Assembly (NCBI RefSeq): GCF_001682865.1
Contig: NZ_MAQX01000001.1
Location: forward strand, 248,001 to 312,000
From: Bacillus sp. FJAT-26390
Lineage (GTDB): Bacteria > Bacillota > Bacilli > Paenibacillales > Paenibacillaceae
Direction of reading: 5' to 3'
Length of the DNA stretch: 64,000 nt
How positions within the stretch are numbered: position 1 is the first letter of the stretch; each line of letters opens with the position of its first letter. Shown here piece after piece: positions 8,643-16,766 of the stretch. The notes under the pieces are model-generated. The model did not search any database. It had not been told where the DNA came from and worked only from the letters and a program-made list of their open reading frames with translations. Made by a program: the position numbers and the translations under genes.

Positions 8643-9536
8643 ATGCAAGGTACGGCTAGAAGAGCTACTGGCGATAAAGTATTCGACACATTCATTTATT
8701 TATTCATGGCAATCATTGCTATTGTAACGTTATATCCATTCCTTAACGTACTTGCGATTTCGTTTAACGATTCAGTGGACACCGTCAGAGGCGGGTTGAC
8801 CATATATCCTAGGGAATTTACCTTGAAAAACTACGAGACGATTTTTGGCTTCGACGGCTTGCTGGTCGGCTTTAAAAACTCCGTCATTCGTACGGTAGTA
8901 GGTACTGCAATCGGTGTTCTATCGGCTTCCATGATGGCTTACACGTTAAGCCGTCCCGACTTTCAGGCAAGAAGATGGATGTCAGTCGTATTCGCACTGA
9001 CGATGTATTTCACTGGCGGCCTGATTCCTGGCTTCCTGCTTATGAAAAATCTTGGAATGATCGGAACATTCTCGGTTTACATCATTCCGGCTATTTTGAG
9101 CGTTTGGAACGTGTTCGTAGTCCGCTCCTACATTGACGGACTGCCGTACGCGCTTCAAGAATCAGCAAAAATCGACGGAGCGAATGATTGGACGATATTT
9201 TGGAAGGTTATCCTTCCCCTCTGCCAGCCCGTGCTTGCGACAATCGCTTTGTTCATTGCGGTAGGCCACTGGAATTCCTGGTTTGACACTTACCTGTTCA
9301 ACAACAGGAGTCCCGAAAATACGACATTGCAGTACGAGCTGATGAAGGTGCTGCTGTCTACGCAAACGGGAAGCAATTACCGTGACCCGAATGCGCAGCA
9401 AGCGATCGCATCGGTTTCACCTGAATCCATTAAGATGGCGATTACGATTGTTGTTACCGTACCTATCCTATTGGTGTATCCTTTCCTTCAGAAGTATTTC
9501 GTAAAGGGTATGACGCTTGGAGCAGTAAAAAGCTAA
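8643..9536 (+). CDS. ABC sugar transporter permease (LplC/YtcP-like)
   Basis: 297 residues from ATG 8643 with GGAGG just after the stop of the first permease. An N-terminal helix (FIYLFMAIIAIVTLYPFLNV) is followed by further membrane segments and an EAA loop ALQESAKIDGANDWTIFWKVILPL. Such YtcP/LplC permeases pair with LplB-type partners as a heterodimer. The C-terminus QKYFVKGMTLGAVK is typical of the family. Part of the sugar import operon. Confidence 0.93.
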   Translation: MQGTARRATGDKVFDTFIYLFMAIIAIVTLYPFLNVLAISFNDSVDTVRGGLTIYPREFTLKNYETIFGFDGLLVGFKNSVIRTVVGTAIGVLSASMMAYTLSRPDFQARRWMSVVFALTMYFTGGLIPGFLLMKNLGMIGTFSVYIIPAILSVWNVFVVRSYIDGLPYALQESAKIDGANDWTIFWKVILPLCQPVLATIALFIAVGHWNSWFDTYLFNNRSPENTTLQYELMKVLLSTQTGSNYRDPNAQQAIASVSPESIKMAITIVVTVPILLVYPFLQKYFVKGMTLGAVKS

Positions 9537-9610
9537 TTTTGGTAGTAGCAGGTTTCCTGTTATATACATGATCATCAACGTGCACAAGAAAAAAGGGAGG
9601 CTTTCCAGCG

Positions 9611-11320
9611 ATGAAAAGAAAGATGCAAACGGCATTAAGCTTGATGTTAGCACTTGTATTCGTATTCGTAACAGCTTGCGGCAATTCGAATAATGAAAGC
9701 GGCACGGGCAGCGGAACGACGAATGAAGCAACGAATTCGACGAACGAAGGCGCAGCGGCTGAACCGATCACCATTCGCGTAGCATCAGGAGACAATAACG
9801 CGAACTGGGATGACATGCAATCCGACGTAGGTAAAGCGATTCAAGAAAAAACAGGTATTACGATTAAACAGGAATTTCCTGTTGGCGGCACCGATTCCGA
9901 TATGTTCGCCCTAATGGTAGCAAGCGACGACTATCCGGACCTTGTTATGCCTAAAGGCAGCGCAGGCAAATTGGTTGATGCTGGCGCAATGATCGACCTT
10001 CGTCCTTTGATCGAAGAGCACGCTCCGAACTTGAAGAAGATTTATGGCGAATATTTCAACCGCCTTCGCTGGAGCGAGGATGACGATGCGATTTATATGC
10101 TTCCACAAGACGGCGTAGGACAAACGTACTTTGAAGCGGGCGGCGGCTTCCAACTGCAGCATCAAGTGCTTGAAGCAGCCGGTTATCCTGAAATCAAAAC
10201 CGTACAAGATTACGAAGCGGCAATCAAAGCTTATATCGAGAAAAACCCTAAAACGGCAGACGGCCAGCCGACAATCGGCATGTCGCTTAACGGCGGCGAA
10301 TGGCAAATCTTGATTTCCGTGACGAATCCTGCTTTCTACGCAACAGGGGCGCCGGATGACGGCGAGTTCTACGTTAACCAAGAAACGCATGAAGCGATCA
10401 TGCACTATCAACGCCCGGAAGAAAGAGAATATTTCCGCTGGTTGAACCACATGAACGATATCGGCTTGCTTGACAAAGAAAGCTTCGTTCAAAAGTACGA
10501 CCAATACAAAGCTAAAGTGGCATCTGGTCGGGTTCTGGGCTTAATCGACCAAAACTGGGATTACGCCGATGCGGAAAACGCATTGAAAGCAGAAGGCAAA
10601 TTCAATGCGACTTACGCTCGTTTCCCTGTTACGTTGAATGACACGTTCCAAGATCACTCATTTCAAGGCACGGGATACCTTTCCGGCTACGGAATAGGGA
10701 TCACGAAGAATGCCAAAGATCCTGTTCGTCTAATCAAATTCCTTGATTACCTGGCTTCCGATGAAGGCCAAGTACTTGTTAACTGGGGGATTGAAGGCAA
10801 GCACTACAACATTGAAGGCGGCAAACGCGTTATTCCTGCCGACGTCCAAGCTCAGAAGTCGAACGACAACAATACATTTAAGAAAACGACAGGTATCGGC
10901 AACTACTTGCTGTCGGCTCGTTATGGCGACGGCGTGAAGGATCCATCCGGCAACTATTACACGACGACGTTCCCTGAGCAAATTCAAACGGCGTACTCGG
11001 AGCAAGACAAGAAGACGCTTGCAAAATACAACGCAAAAACTTACAGAGATTTGTGGCCTGCTGACGATGCATTCCCAGAGCGCAAATACGGCGCAGCTTG
11101 GACGCTTCCGTTCGAAACAGGCTCGCAAGCGAACGTTATTTTCCAAAAAACGCAAGACATTATGAAAAAACGCATTCCTGAAGCGATTCTTGCTAAACCG
11201 GCTGACTTTGATAAAATCTATGATGCTTTCCTTAAGGATCTTGAGGATGCAGGCGTAGCTAAATTGAATGCTGAATTTACAAAAATGGTACAAGATCGCG
11301 TGGCGCTTTGGTCGAAATAA
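9611..11320 (+). CDS. ABC transporter solute-binding lipoprotein (LipO/YtcQ-like)
   Basis: 569 residues. The signal peptide has a lipobox VTAC with the lipid-acceptor Cys23, then a Ser/Asn/Thr/Gly-rich linker (~24-45) and a family-1 solute-binding fold with GKLVDAGAMIDLRPLIEEHAP near residue 120. The length suits the large LipO-type receptors that accompany LplB/LplC permeases. It captures an oligosaccharide outside the membrane and delivers it to the two upstream permeases. Start ATG 9611 with GGGAGG at 9595-9600. The neighbouring GH42 gene suggests a galactose-containing ligand (inference only). Confidence 0.93.
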   Translation: MKRKMQTALSLMLALVFVFVTACGNSNNESGTGSGTTNEATNSTNEGAAAEPITIRVASGDNNANWDDMQSDVGKAIQEKTGITIKQEFPVGGTDSDMFALMVASDDYPDLVMPKGSAGKLVDAGAMIDLRPLIEEHAPNLKKIYGEYFNRLRWSEDDDAIYMLPQDGVGQTYFEAGGGFQLQHQVLEAAGYPEIKTVQDYEAAIKAYIEKNPKTADGQPTIGMSLNGGEWQILISVTNPAFYATGAPDDGEFYVNQETHEAIMHYQRPEEREYFRWLNHMNDIGLLDKESFVQKYDQYKAKVASGRVLGLIDQNWDYADAENALKAEGKFNATYARFPVTLNDTFQDHSFQGTGYLSGYGIGITKNAKDPVRLIKFLDYLASDEGQVLVNWGIEGKHYNIEGGKRVIPADVQAQKSNDNNTFKKTTGIGNYLLSARYGDGVKDPSGNYYTTTFPEQIQTAYSEQDKKTLAKYNAKTYRDLWPADDAFPERKYGAAWTLPFETGSQANVIFQKTQDIMKKRIPEAILAKPADFDKIYDAFLKDLEDAGVAKLNAEFTKMVQDRVALWSK

Positions 11321-11413
11321 GTTTAAAATAGGCAGCAATGAAGAGGGCTCATACCATGAGCTCTCTTCCCTCGTTGTCATCAGGTGAAAAACGAAGGGAG
11401 AACATTAAAAATT

Positions 11414-13438
11414 ATGATCAATTCTAAACTTCCAAAAATTTGGTACGGCGGCGACTATAACCCAGAGCAGTGGGACGATGAGACAATGAAAGAAGATATT
11501 CGCATGTTCAAGCTTGCGGACATTGATGTTGCGACGGTAAATGTGTTTTCATGGGCCCGCATACAGCCAAACGAAGATACGTATGACTTTGAAGAGTTGG
11601 ACAACATAATAAATAAATTGCATCATGACAAAATTTCGGTTTGCTTAGCTACAAGTACAGGCGCCCATCCGGCATGGATGGCCAAAAGATATCCGGATGT
11701 AACCCGCGTCGATTATGAGGGCCGCAAGCGTAAATTTGGCGGTCGCCACAATTCTTGCCCAAGCAGTCCGGCATACCGCAAATATTCGAAGCTGATCGCC
11801 GGCAAATTGGCTGAGCGTTATAAGGATCACCCAGCGCTTGTTGCTTGGCATATTTCCAATGAATATGGCGGCTACTGTTATTGCGACAACTGTGCAGACG
11901 CCTTTCAGGCGTGGCTGCAACAACGCTACGGTACGATTGAGCAACTAAATAAAGCATGGTATACGAGCTTCTGGGGCCATACGTTTTATGACTGGGATGA
12001 AATTGTCCCTCCGAATGCGCTTAGCGAGGAATGGGGCGGCAATCGTACCAACTTCCAAAGCATTTCGCTTGATTACCGCAGATTTCAATCGGATGCGTTG
12101 CTGGATTGCTATTTGATTGAACATGATGAAATCCGCAAGCATTCGCCTAACATACAAATTACGACTAACCTAATGGGGACATACCCGGAGCTTGATTATT
12201 TTAAATGGGCCAAGCATATGGACGTGGTGTCATGGGACAACTATCCTTCGATTGATACTCCGGTCAGCTATACCGCGATGACACATGCCTTGATGCGCGG
12301 CTTGAAGAGCGGCCAGCCCTTCATGCTAATGGAGCAAACGCCAAGCCAGCAAAACTGGCAAGCCTATAACGCGCTGAAGCGTCCAGGCGTCATGCGGCTG
12401 TGGAGCTATCAAGCGGTGGCGCACGGCGCCGATACGGTTATGTTCTTCCAGCTGCGCCGCTCGATCGGAGCATGCGAGAAGTACCATGGCGCGGTCATTG
12501 AGCATGTAGGCCACGAGCATACGCGCGTTTTCCGCGAATGCGCGGAGCTTGGTCATGAGCTTACCAAGCTGTCGGATAAGCTGCTTGATTCGCGTATTGA
12601 TGCGCGTGCTGCAATTGTATTTGATTGGGAAAACCGCTGGGCAGTAGAACTGTCGAGCGGCCCAAGCATAGCGCTCAAATATGTGGACGAGGTTCATAAA
12701 TATTACGACGCGCTGTTTGAACTGAACGTTCAAACCGATATGATCAGCGTGGAAGAAAGTCTTGAGAAGTATGATCTCGTTATAGCTCCGGTTATGTACA
12801 TGATCAAACCGGGCTTTGCCGAGAAGGTTGAAGCCTTTGTCGCGCGCGGCGGAACGTTCATCACCACCTTCTTCAGCGGCATCGTAAACGAAAGTGATCT
12901 TGTCACGACTGGCGGTTACCCAGGCAAGCTTCGCAAAGTGCTCGGCATTTGGGCAGAGGAGATCGATGCCTTGCTGCCTGGCCAGCAAAATCAAATGGTG
13001 ATGAGAAAAGCAGACGGCGCGTTAAGCGGAACCTATACGTGCAGCCTGCTTTGCGATCTCATTCATTCAGAAGGCGCTGAGGTTGTCGCGGAGTACGGCT
13101 CTGATTTCTACAAAGGGATGCCTGCTGTAACGGTCAATAAATTCGGCGAAGGAGAAGCATGGTATATCGCTTCCAGCCCTGACCAGCATTTCCTTCAATC
13201 GCTTCTAACGAACATTTGCAAGGAAAATGGGATCGAGCCGCTGTTGGATGCTCCTGCAGGAGTCGAGGTAACCCGCCGGAACAAGGACGGCCAATCGTTT
13301 ACCTTTATTTTGAACCATAATTCAGAAGCTGCCGAACTGCAGCTTGGCGCACGGCCTCGCAATGAGCTCTTGACCGGCGAGCTTGTAAGCGGGACTTACA
13401 ACTTGGCAGCGAAAGGCGTCATGATAGTTGAAGAGTAA
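11414..13438 (+). CDS. Beta-galactosidase, glycoside hydrolase family 42
   Basis: 674 residues from ATG 11414 (AGGGAG at 11395-11400); GTG 11384 is in frame but poorly placed, and GH42 proteins normally begin near PKIWYGGDYNPEQW. Catalytic acid/base Glu150 in WHISNEYGG and nucleophile Glu307 in MLMEQTPS are present. Four cysteines (115, 155, 157, 160) form the zinc cluster known in thermophilic and Bacillus-type GH42 enzymes. Domains: TIM barrel (~1-385), trimerisation domain with Rossmann-like fold (~390-600), small beta domain. There is no signal peptide, so it acts in the cytoplasm on galactosides imported by the preceding transporter. A weak hairpin lies at 11342-11364, between it and the solute-binding gene. 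Confidence 0.95.
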   Translation: MINSKLPKIWYGGDYNPEQWDDETMKEDIRMFKLADIDVATVNVFSWARIQPNEDTYDFEELDNIINKLHHDKISVCLATSTGAHPAWMAKRYPDVTRVDYEGRKRKFGGRHNSCPSSPAYRKYSKLIAGKLAERYKDHPALVAWHISNEYGGYCYCDNCADAFQAWLQQRYGTIEQLNKAWYTSFWGHTFYDWDEIVPPNALSEEWGGNRTNFQSISLDYRRFQSDALLDCYLIEHDEIRKHSPNIQITTNLMGTYPELDYFKWAKHMDVVSWDNYPSIDTPVSYTAMTHALMRGLKSGQPFMLMEQTPSQQNWQAYNALKRPGVMRLWSYQAVAHGADTVMFFQLRRSIGACEKYHGAVIEHVGHEHTRVFRECAELGHELTKLSDKLLDSRIDARAAIVFDWENRWAVELSSGPSIALKYVDEVHKYYDALFELNVQTDMISVEESLEKYDLVIAPVMYMIKPGFAEKVEAFVARGGTFITTFFSGIVNESDLVTTGGYPGKLRKVLGIWAEEIDALLPGQQNQMVMRKADGALSGTYTCSLLCDLIHSEGAEVVAEYGSDFYKGMPAVTVNKFGEGEAWYIASSPDQHFLQSLLTNICKENGIEPLLDAPAGVEVTRRNKDGQSFTFILNHNSEAAELQLGARPRNELLTGELVSGTYNLAAKGVMIVEE

Positions 13439-13539
13439 ATGCAAAGCGTTTGCCCACCTTAATCGCACGGGATAGGCTCCTTCACTAGGTGTTTGGCATA
13501 TACTGTAGATAAATGCCCGGTATGAGGGGAGCAGCGCTT

Positions 13540-13635
13540 GTGTCCACGAAGCGGCAGCAACGCTATTTAATGAGCATACTTGTGCTTATATTGTACGTTT
13601 TACTTGTCCTTTTATTGTTTGCGATATGTTTTTGA
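13540..13635 (+). CDS. Small hydrophobic single-span peptide, 31 aa
   Basis: GTG 13540 is preceded at 9-nt spacing by GAGGGGA (13524-13530). The product has a short basic N-terminus (STKRQQR) and a nearly continuous Leu/Ile/Val/Tyr helix of ~21 residues ending ICF. A very stable terminator begins 4 nt after the stop. A CATATACT element (13497-13504) differs by one base from a sigma-E -10 box, but no convincing -35 lies upstream. No family recognised. A small membrane peptide expressed during sporulation is possible but is inference. Confidence 0.45.
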   Translation: MSTKRQQRYLMSILVLILYVLLVLLLFAICF

Positions 13636-13638
13636 ATG

Positions 13639-13685
13639 AAGGATTGCCCGCGACTAGATCATTAGTCCGGGCAATCCTTTTTTTT
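13639..13685 (+). terminator. Strong intrinsic terminator before spoVA
   Basis: 12-bp stem (13639-13650 with 13668-13679), extended inside by GACTA/TAGTC, followed by eight T (13678-13685). It separates the small peptide gene from the spoVA operon. The rest of the gap, 13686-13799, shows only the ribosome site of spoVAC and a weak sigma-G-like pair. Confidence 0.9.
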
Positions 13686-13799
13686 GCTGGAATATTGCTT
13701 CCTGCTATTACAAATAATGAACGAGAAGAAAGCATAACGGTTACGGAGCTTCGAGTACGCGCATAGGGAGAAGCCGTAGCGGAATAGGAGGATGCTGCA

Positions 13800-14291
13800 G
13801 TGGCTGTAAAAAGCAAAAGCAAAAACAATTATAAAAAAATGTCGATGTCGCCAAAGGAATATCAATCCTTCGCCAAAACGATGGAGCCTCCACGGTCGAT
13901 TCTCGGGAATTGCTTGAAGGCGTTTGTTTTTGGCGGTGCGATATGCGTGGTGGGACAATGTATTCAAGAGCTTTTTGTACACGGAATGGGAATGACCGAG
14001 GAAGCGGCAAGCAACCCGACGGTTGCAACGCTTATTCTGATCTCTGTTATTTTAACGAGCTTAGGCGTGTATGACAAAATCGCGCAATGGGCCGGTGCCG
14101 GCTCCGCCGTTCCTGTAACAGGATTTGCGAATTCCATGTGCTCGGCTGCCCTAGAGCATCGCAGCGAAGGCCTTGTGCTTGGCGTTGGCGGCAATATGTT
14201 CAAGCTGGCAGGCTCCGTTATTGTTTACGGTACGGTGGCGGCTTTCTTCGTCGGTATTGCCCATCTCATACTTGGCACTGGGGGTCAATAA
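13800..14291 (+). CDS. spoVAC: Stage V sporulation protein AC (DPA channel subunit)
   Basis: 163 residues from GTG 13800 with TAGGAGGA upstream. The N-terminus is basic (KSKSKNNYKKMSMSPKEYQ), followed by several membrane helices (~40-62, 75-95, 130-155), as in SpoVAC. SpoVAC is an inner spore-membrane channel component needed for uptake of Ca-dipicolinate into the forespore and its release in germination. One base separates its stop from spoVAD. The operon here has only C, D and E; no spoVAA, spoVAB, spoVAEa or spoVAF lies nearby. Expression late in the forespore (sigma G) is expected from the family. Confidence 0.95.
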   Translation: MAVKSKSKNNYKKMSMSPKEYQSFAKTMEPPRSILGNCLKAFVFGGAICVVGQCIQELFVHGMGMTEEAASNPTVATLILISVILTSLGVYDKIAQWAGAGSAVPVTGFANSMCSAALEHRSEGLVLGVGGNMFKLAGSVIVYGTVAAFFVGIAHLILGTGGQ

Positions 14292-14292
14292 T

Positions 14293-15306
14293 ATGCTGCG
14301 CGGGAAACAGACATGGTGGTTTGAGAAACGCCCGGTAATTATTGGCGAAGCGACAGTAGTCGGTCCTGACGAGGGTGAAGGGCCGCTGGCAGCTGACTTT
14401 GATCTTGTCCATCCCGAGCTTGATATGCAGCAGAAGAGCTGGGAGAAGGCGGAGCGGCTCCTGCTTGAGCAAGCATCTGAATTCGCCATACAAAATGCCG
14501 GCATCGAGCGTGACCAGCTTCAATTTTATTTTGGCGGCGACTTAATGAATCAGATTATTAGCAGCAGCTTTGCCGCCCGGTCGCTCGGCGTTCCTTATAT
14601 CGGTTTGTTCGGTGCATGCTCCACTTCCATGGAGTCGCTGGCGCTCGCTTCGTTTGTGGTCAATTCAGGCGGAGGAAGCCATGTGCTAGCCGGAACATGC
14701 AGCCACAACTGTACGGCTGAGAAGCAGTTCCGCTATCCGACGGAATATGGCTCTCAGAAGCCGCCGACTGCGCAATATACGGTAACAGGCGCGGGCGCAG
14801 CGATCATAGCCGATAAAGGCGATGGGCCGGTCGTGGAGTGCGCTACGATCGGGAAGGTCATCGATTTGGGCATCACCGATCCCTTTAATATGGGAGCGGC
14901 AATGGCGCCGGCAGCGGTCGATACGATCCAAGCCCATTTTAACGATACGGGACGGCAGCCAAAAGATTATGACTTAATCGTAACGGGCGATTTAGCCGGT
15001 GTGGGGCATCCGATCGCGAAGAAGCTGCTGATCCAAAATGGCGTGCCGATGGACGATACGGTATTCGGCGATTGTGGCCTCATGGTATATGACGTTGAGA
15101 AGCAGAAGGTTCAAGCGGGCGGCAGCGGCTGCGGTTGTTCCGCGGTTGTCACATACGGTCATTTGCTTAAGCGGATCAAGAAAGGCGAATTGAAACGAAT
15201 ATTGGTCGTTGCTACCGGCGCATTGTTATCTCCGCTCTCCTTCCAGCAAGGCGAGAGTATTCCATGCATTGCGCATGCGGTGGCAATAAGTGCAAAAGGG
15301 GGGTAA
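14293..15306 (+). CDS. spoVAD: Stage V sporulation protein AD
   Basis: 337 residues from ATG 14293 (GGGGG just upstream, at the end of spoVAC); longer reading from 14173 would overlap spoVAC out of frame and is rejected. Thiolase/ketoacyl-synthase-like fold with GACSTSMESLALAS near residue 110 and a glycine-rich GGSGCGCSAVVTYG toward the C-terminus. SpoVAD binds dipicolinic acid on the inner spore membrane and works with SpoVAC and SpoVAE. The protein has no membrane helix, in keeping with a peripheral subunit. Confidence 0.95.
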   Translation: MLRGKQTWWFEKRPVIIGEATVVGPDEGEGPLAADFDLVHPELDMQQKSWEKAERLLLEQASEFAIQNAGIERDQLQFYFGGDLMNQIISSSFAARSLGVPYIGLFGACSTSMESLALASFVVNSGGGSHVLAGTCSHNCTAEKQFRYPTEYGSQKPPTAQYTVTGAGAAIIADKGDGPVVECATIGKVIDLGITDPFNMGAAMAPAAVDTIQAHFNDTGRQPKDYDLIVTGDLAGVGHPIAKKLLIQNGVPMDDTVFGDCGLMVYDVEKQKVQAGGSGCGCSAVVTYGHLLKRIKKGELKRILVVATGALLSPLSFQQGESIPCIAHAVAISAKGG

Positions 15307-15312
15307 GACGGC

Positions 15313-15663
15313 ATGATTTTTTTGTGGGCGTTTCTGGTTGGCGGAGGAATCTGCGTAATCGGTCAGCTGATGTTTGATGTTCTCAAGCTGACGCCGGCGC
15401 ATACGATGTCGACGTTAGTCGTCATTGGGGCTATCGTAGACGGCTTCGATTTATATGAGCCATTGGTCAAGTTCGCTGGAGCGGGAGCTACCGTACCGAT
15501 TACAAGCTTCGGTAATGCGCTCGTTCACGGAGCCTTAACCGAACTGCACGATCAAGGCTGGATCGGGGTAATATCCGGTATTTTCAAAGTAACAAGCGCC
15601 GGCATATCGGCGGCCATCATTTTCTCCTTTCTGGCTGCCCTCGTGGTCAGGCCTAAAGGATAG
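15313..15663 (+). CDS. spoVAE: Stage V sporulation protein AE (SpoVAEb type)
   Basis: 116-residue membrane protein starting 6 nt after spoVAD, with AAAGGGGGG as ribosome site. Three or four helices make up most of the chain; motifs GGGICVIGQLMFD and PITSFGNALVHGAL are typical of the SpoVAEb family. It completes the minimal DPA-transport operon and is followed directly by a strong terminator. Confidence 0.93.
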   Translation: MIFLWAFLVGGGICVIGQLMFDVLKLTPAHTMSTLVVIGAIVDGFDLYEPLVKFAGAGATVPITSFGNALVHGALTELHDQGWIGVISGIFKVTSAGISAAIIFSFLAALVVRPKG

Positions 15664-15681
15664 CCATTGCTATATTTTCAA

Positions 15682-15716
15682 ATTGGAGGATCCTGTAGGA
15701 TCTTCCAATTTTTTTT
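15682..15716 (+). terminator. Intrinsic terminator of the spoVA operon
   Basis: 12-bp stem (15682-15693 with 15698-15709, one G-U pair), loop TGTA, then eight T. Confidence 0.92.
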
Positions 15717-15729
15717 GTAGCGAAAAAGT

Positions 15730-15759
15730 TTGTGCACACCAAAGGAAGTACTGTAAAAT
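15730..15759 (+). promoter_or_regulatory. Candidate sigma-A promoter of the moxR operon
   Basis: TTGTGC (15730-15735), an 18-bp spacer, then TAAAAT (15754-15759). It is between the spoVA terminator and the moxR start. Moderate match only. Confidence 0.35.
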
Positions 15760-15805
15760 AGTAGTATTGAGTATGAACTTAGGCGTTATTTTGGGAGGTT
15801 ATGAA

Positions 15806-16762
15806 ATGGATATTCGTCCTGCAGACATGCAATTATGCGCTACTATTCTTCGAAACTTAGAATCTTGTATCCTTGGCAAACAGGAAGAGATCCAAAGATT
15901 GCTCATCGCCGTTATTGCAGGCGGACACGTGTTATTAGAGGATGTGCCGGGCACAGGCAAGACACAATTAGTGAAAGCGCTGGCAAAATCAATCGGCGGC
16001 CAATTCCGCCGCATTCAATGCAATCCGGACTTGCTTCCTACCGATATTACTGGCGTTTCCATCTATCATCCCAAGCAAGAAACCTTTTTATTTCGTCCAG
16101 GTCCAGTAATGGCTAATATATTGCTCGCCGATGAGATCAACCGTGCGACTACGAAGACGCAGTCCGCTTTGCTTGAGGCGATGGAGGAAGGGCATGTGAC
16201 GGTTGACGGAGATACGTACGAGCTGCCGCGCCCGTTCGTTCTGCTTGCTACACAAAACCCGATTGAGTTCGAAGGCACGTATACGCTTCCTGAGGCGCAG
16301 CTTGACCGATTCATGATGAAGCTGTCACTCGGTTATCCGAGCGAATCCGACGAGCAGCGAATGGTGTTATCTAATGAAGGAATACATCCGTCCGATCGAA
16401 TTGAGGCGATGATCAACATCAATGATATGATCCATATACAGGATCAAGTGCAGCAGGTTCATATCGATGAGGCTGTCGGAAAATATTTGGTAGGCCTAAT
16501 AAGAGGAACTAGAGAGCATGGCAGCGTCATGCTTGGTGCTAGCCCCCGAGCGGCACTGGCGCTGGCGCGTGCCGCTAAAGCGAGCGCATACATCCAGCAG
16601 CGTCAATTCGTGACGCCTGACGATGTAAAGGAGCTTGCTCCATACGTATTGTCGCATAGACTGCTACTACGAACGGAAGCTAGAATGAACGGGCTGAAAG
16701 CGGAGGATATCATCTCGCAGGTGATTCAGTCCACGAAAGTGCCGGTTCGGCTAGAGCGTTAG
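15806..16762 (+). CDS. MoxR-family AAA+ ATPase
   Basis: 318 residues from ATG 15806 (GGGAGG at 15793-15798). A longer frame runs back through the spoVA terminator and is not credible. Walker A DVPGTGKT (46-53), Walker B LLADEINR, and sensor motifs LATQNP and LDRFMMKL follow the MoxR pattern, with a C-terminal lid ending SPRAALALARAAKASAYI. MoxR ATPases act as chaperones for assembly of partner complexes, and the partners are usually the DUF58 and transglutaminase proteins encoded next. It starts a three-gene operon. Confidence 0.95.
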   Translation: MDIRPADMQLCATILRNLESCILGKQEEIQRLLIAVIAGGHVLLEDVPGTGKTQLVKALAKSIGGQFRRIQCNPDLLPTDITGVSIYHPKQETFLFRPGPVMANILLADEINRATTKTQSALLEAMEEGHVTVDGDTYELPRPFVLLATQNPIEFEGTYTLPEAQLDRFMMKLSLGYPSESDEQRMVLSNEGIHPSDRIEAMININDMIHIQDQVQQVHIDEAVGKYLVGLIRGTREHGSVMLGASPRAALALARAAKASAYIQQRQFVTPDDVKELAPYVLSHRLLLRTEARMNGLKAEDIISQVIQSTKVPVRLER

Positions 16763-16766
16763 TCCG

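Noticed and set aside
11342..11364. Terminator between the solute-binding and GH42 genes
   Set aside because: A 10-bp stem exists, but the following sequence is TTCCCTCG, without a T run; it may reduce read-through or stabilise mRNA but is not called a terminator.
13441..13453. Palindrome GCAAAGCGTTTGC just after the GH42 stop as a cre site
   Set aside because: It has an odd-length centre and fails the CG core position of the cre consensus; no gene start is close enough.
13712..13739. Sigma-G promoter of spoVAC (AAATA, 16-bp spacer, CATAACG)
   Set aside because: Spacer is short and the -10 lacks its last conserved bases; too weak to list although a forespore promoter is expected.
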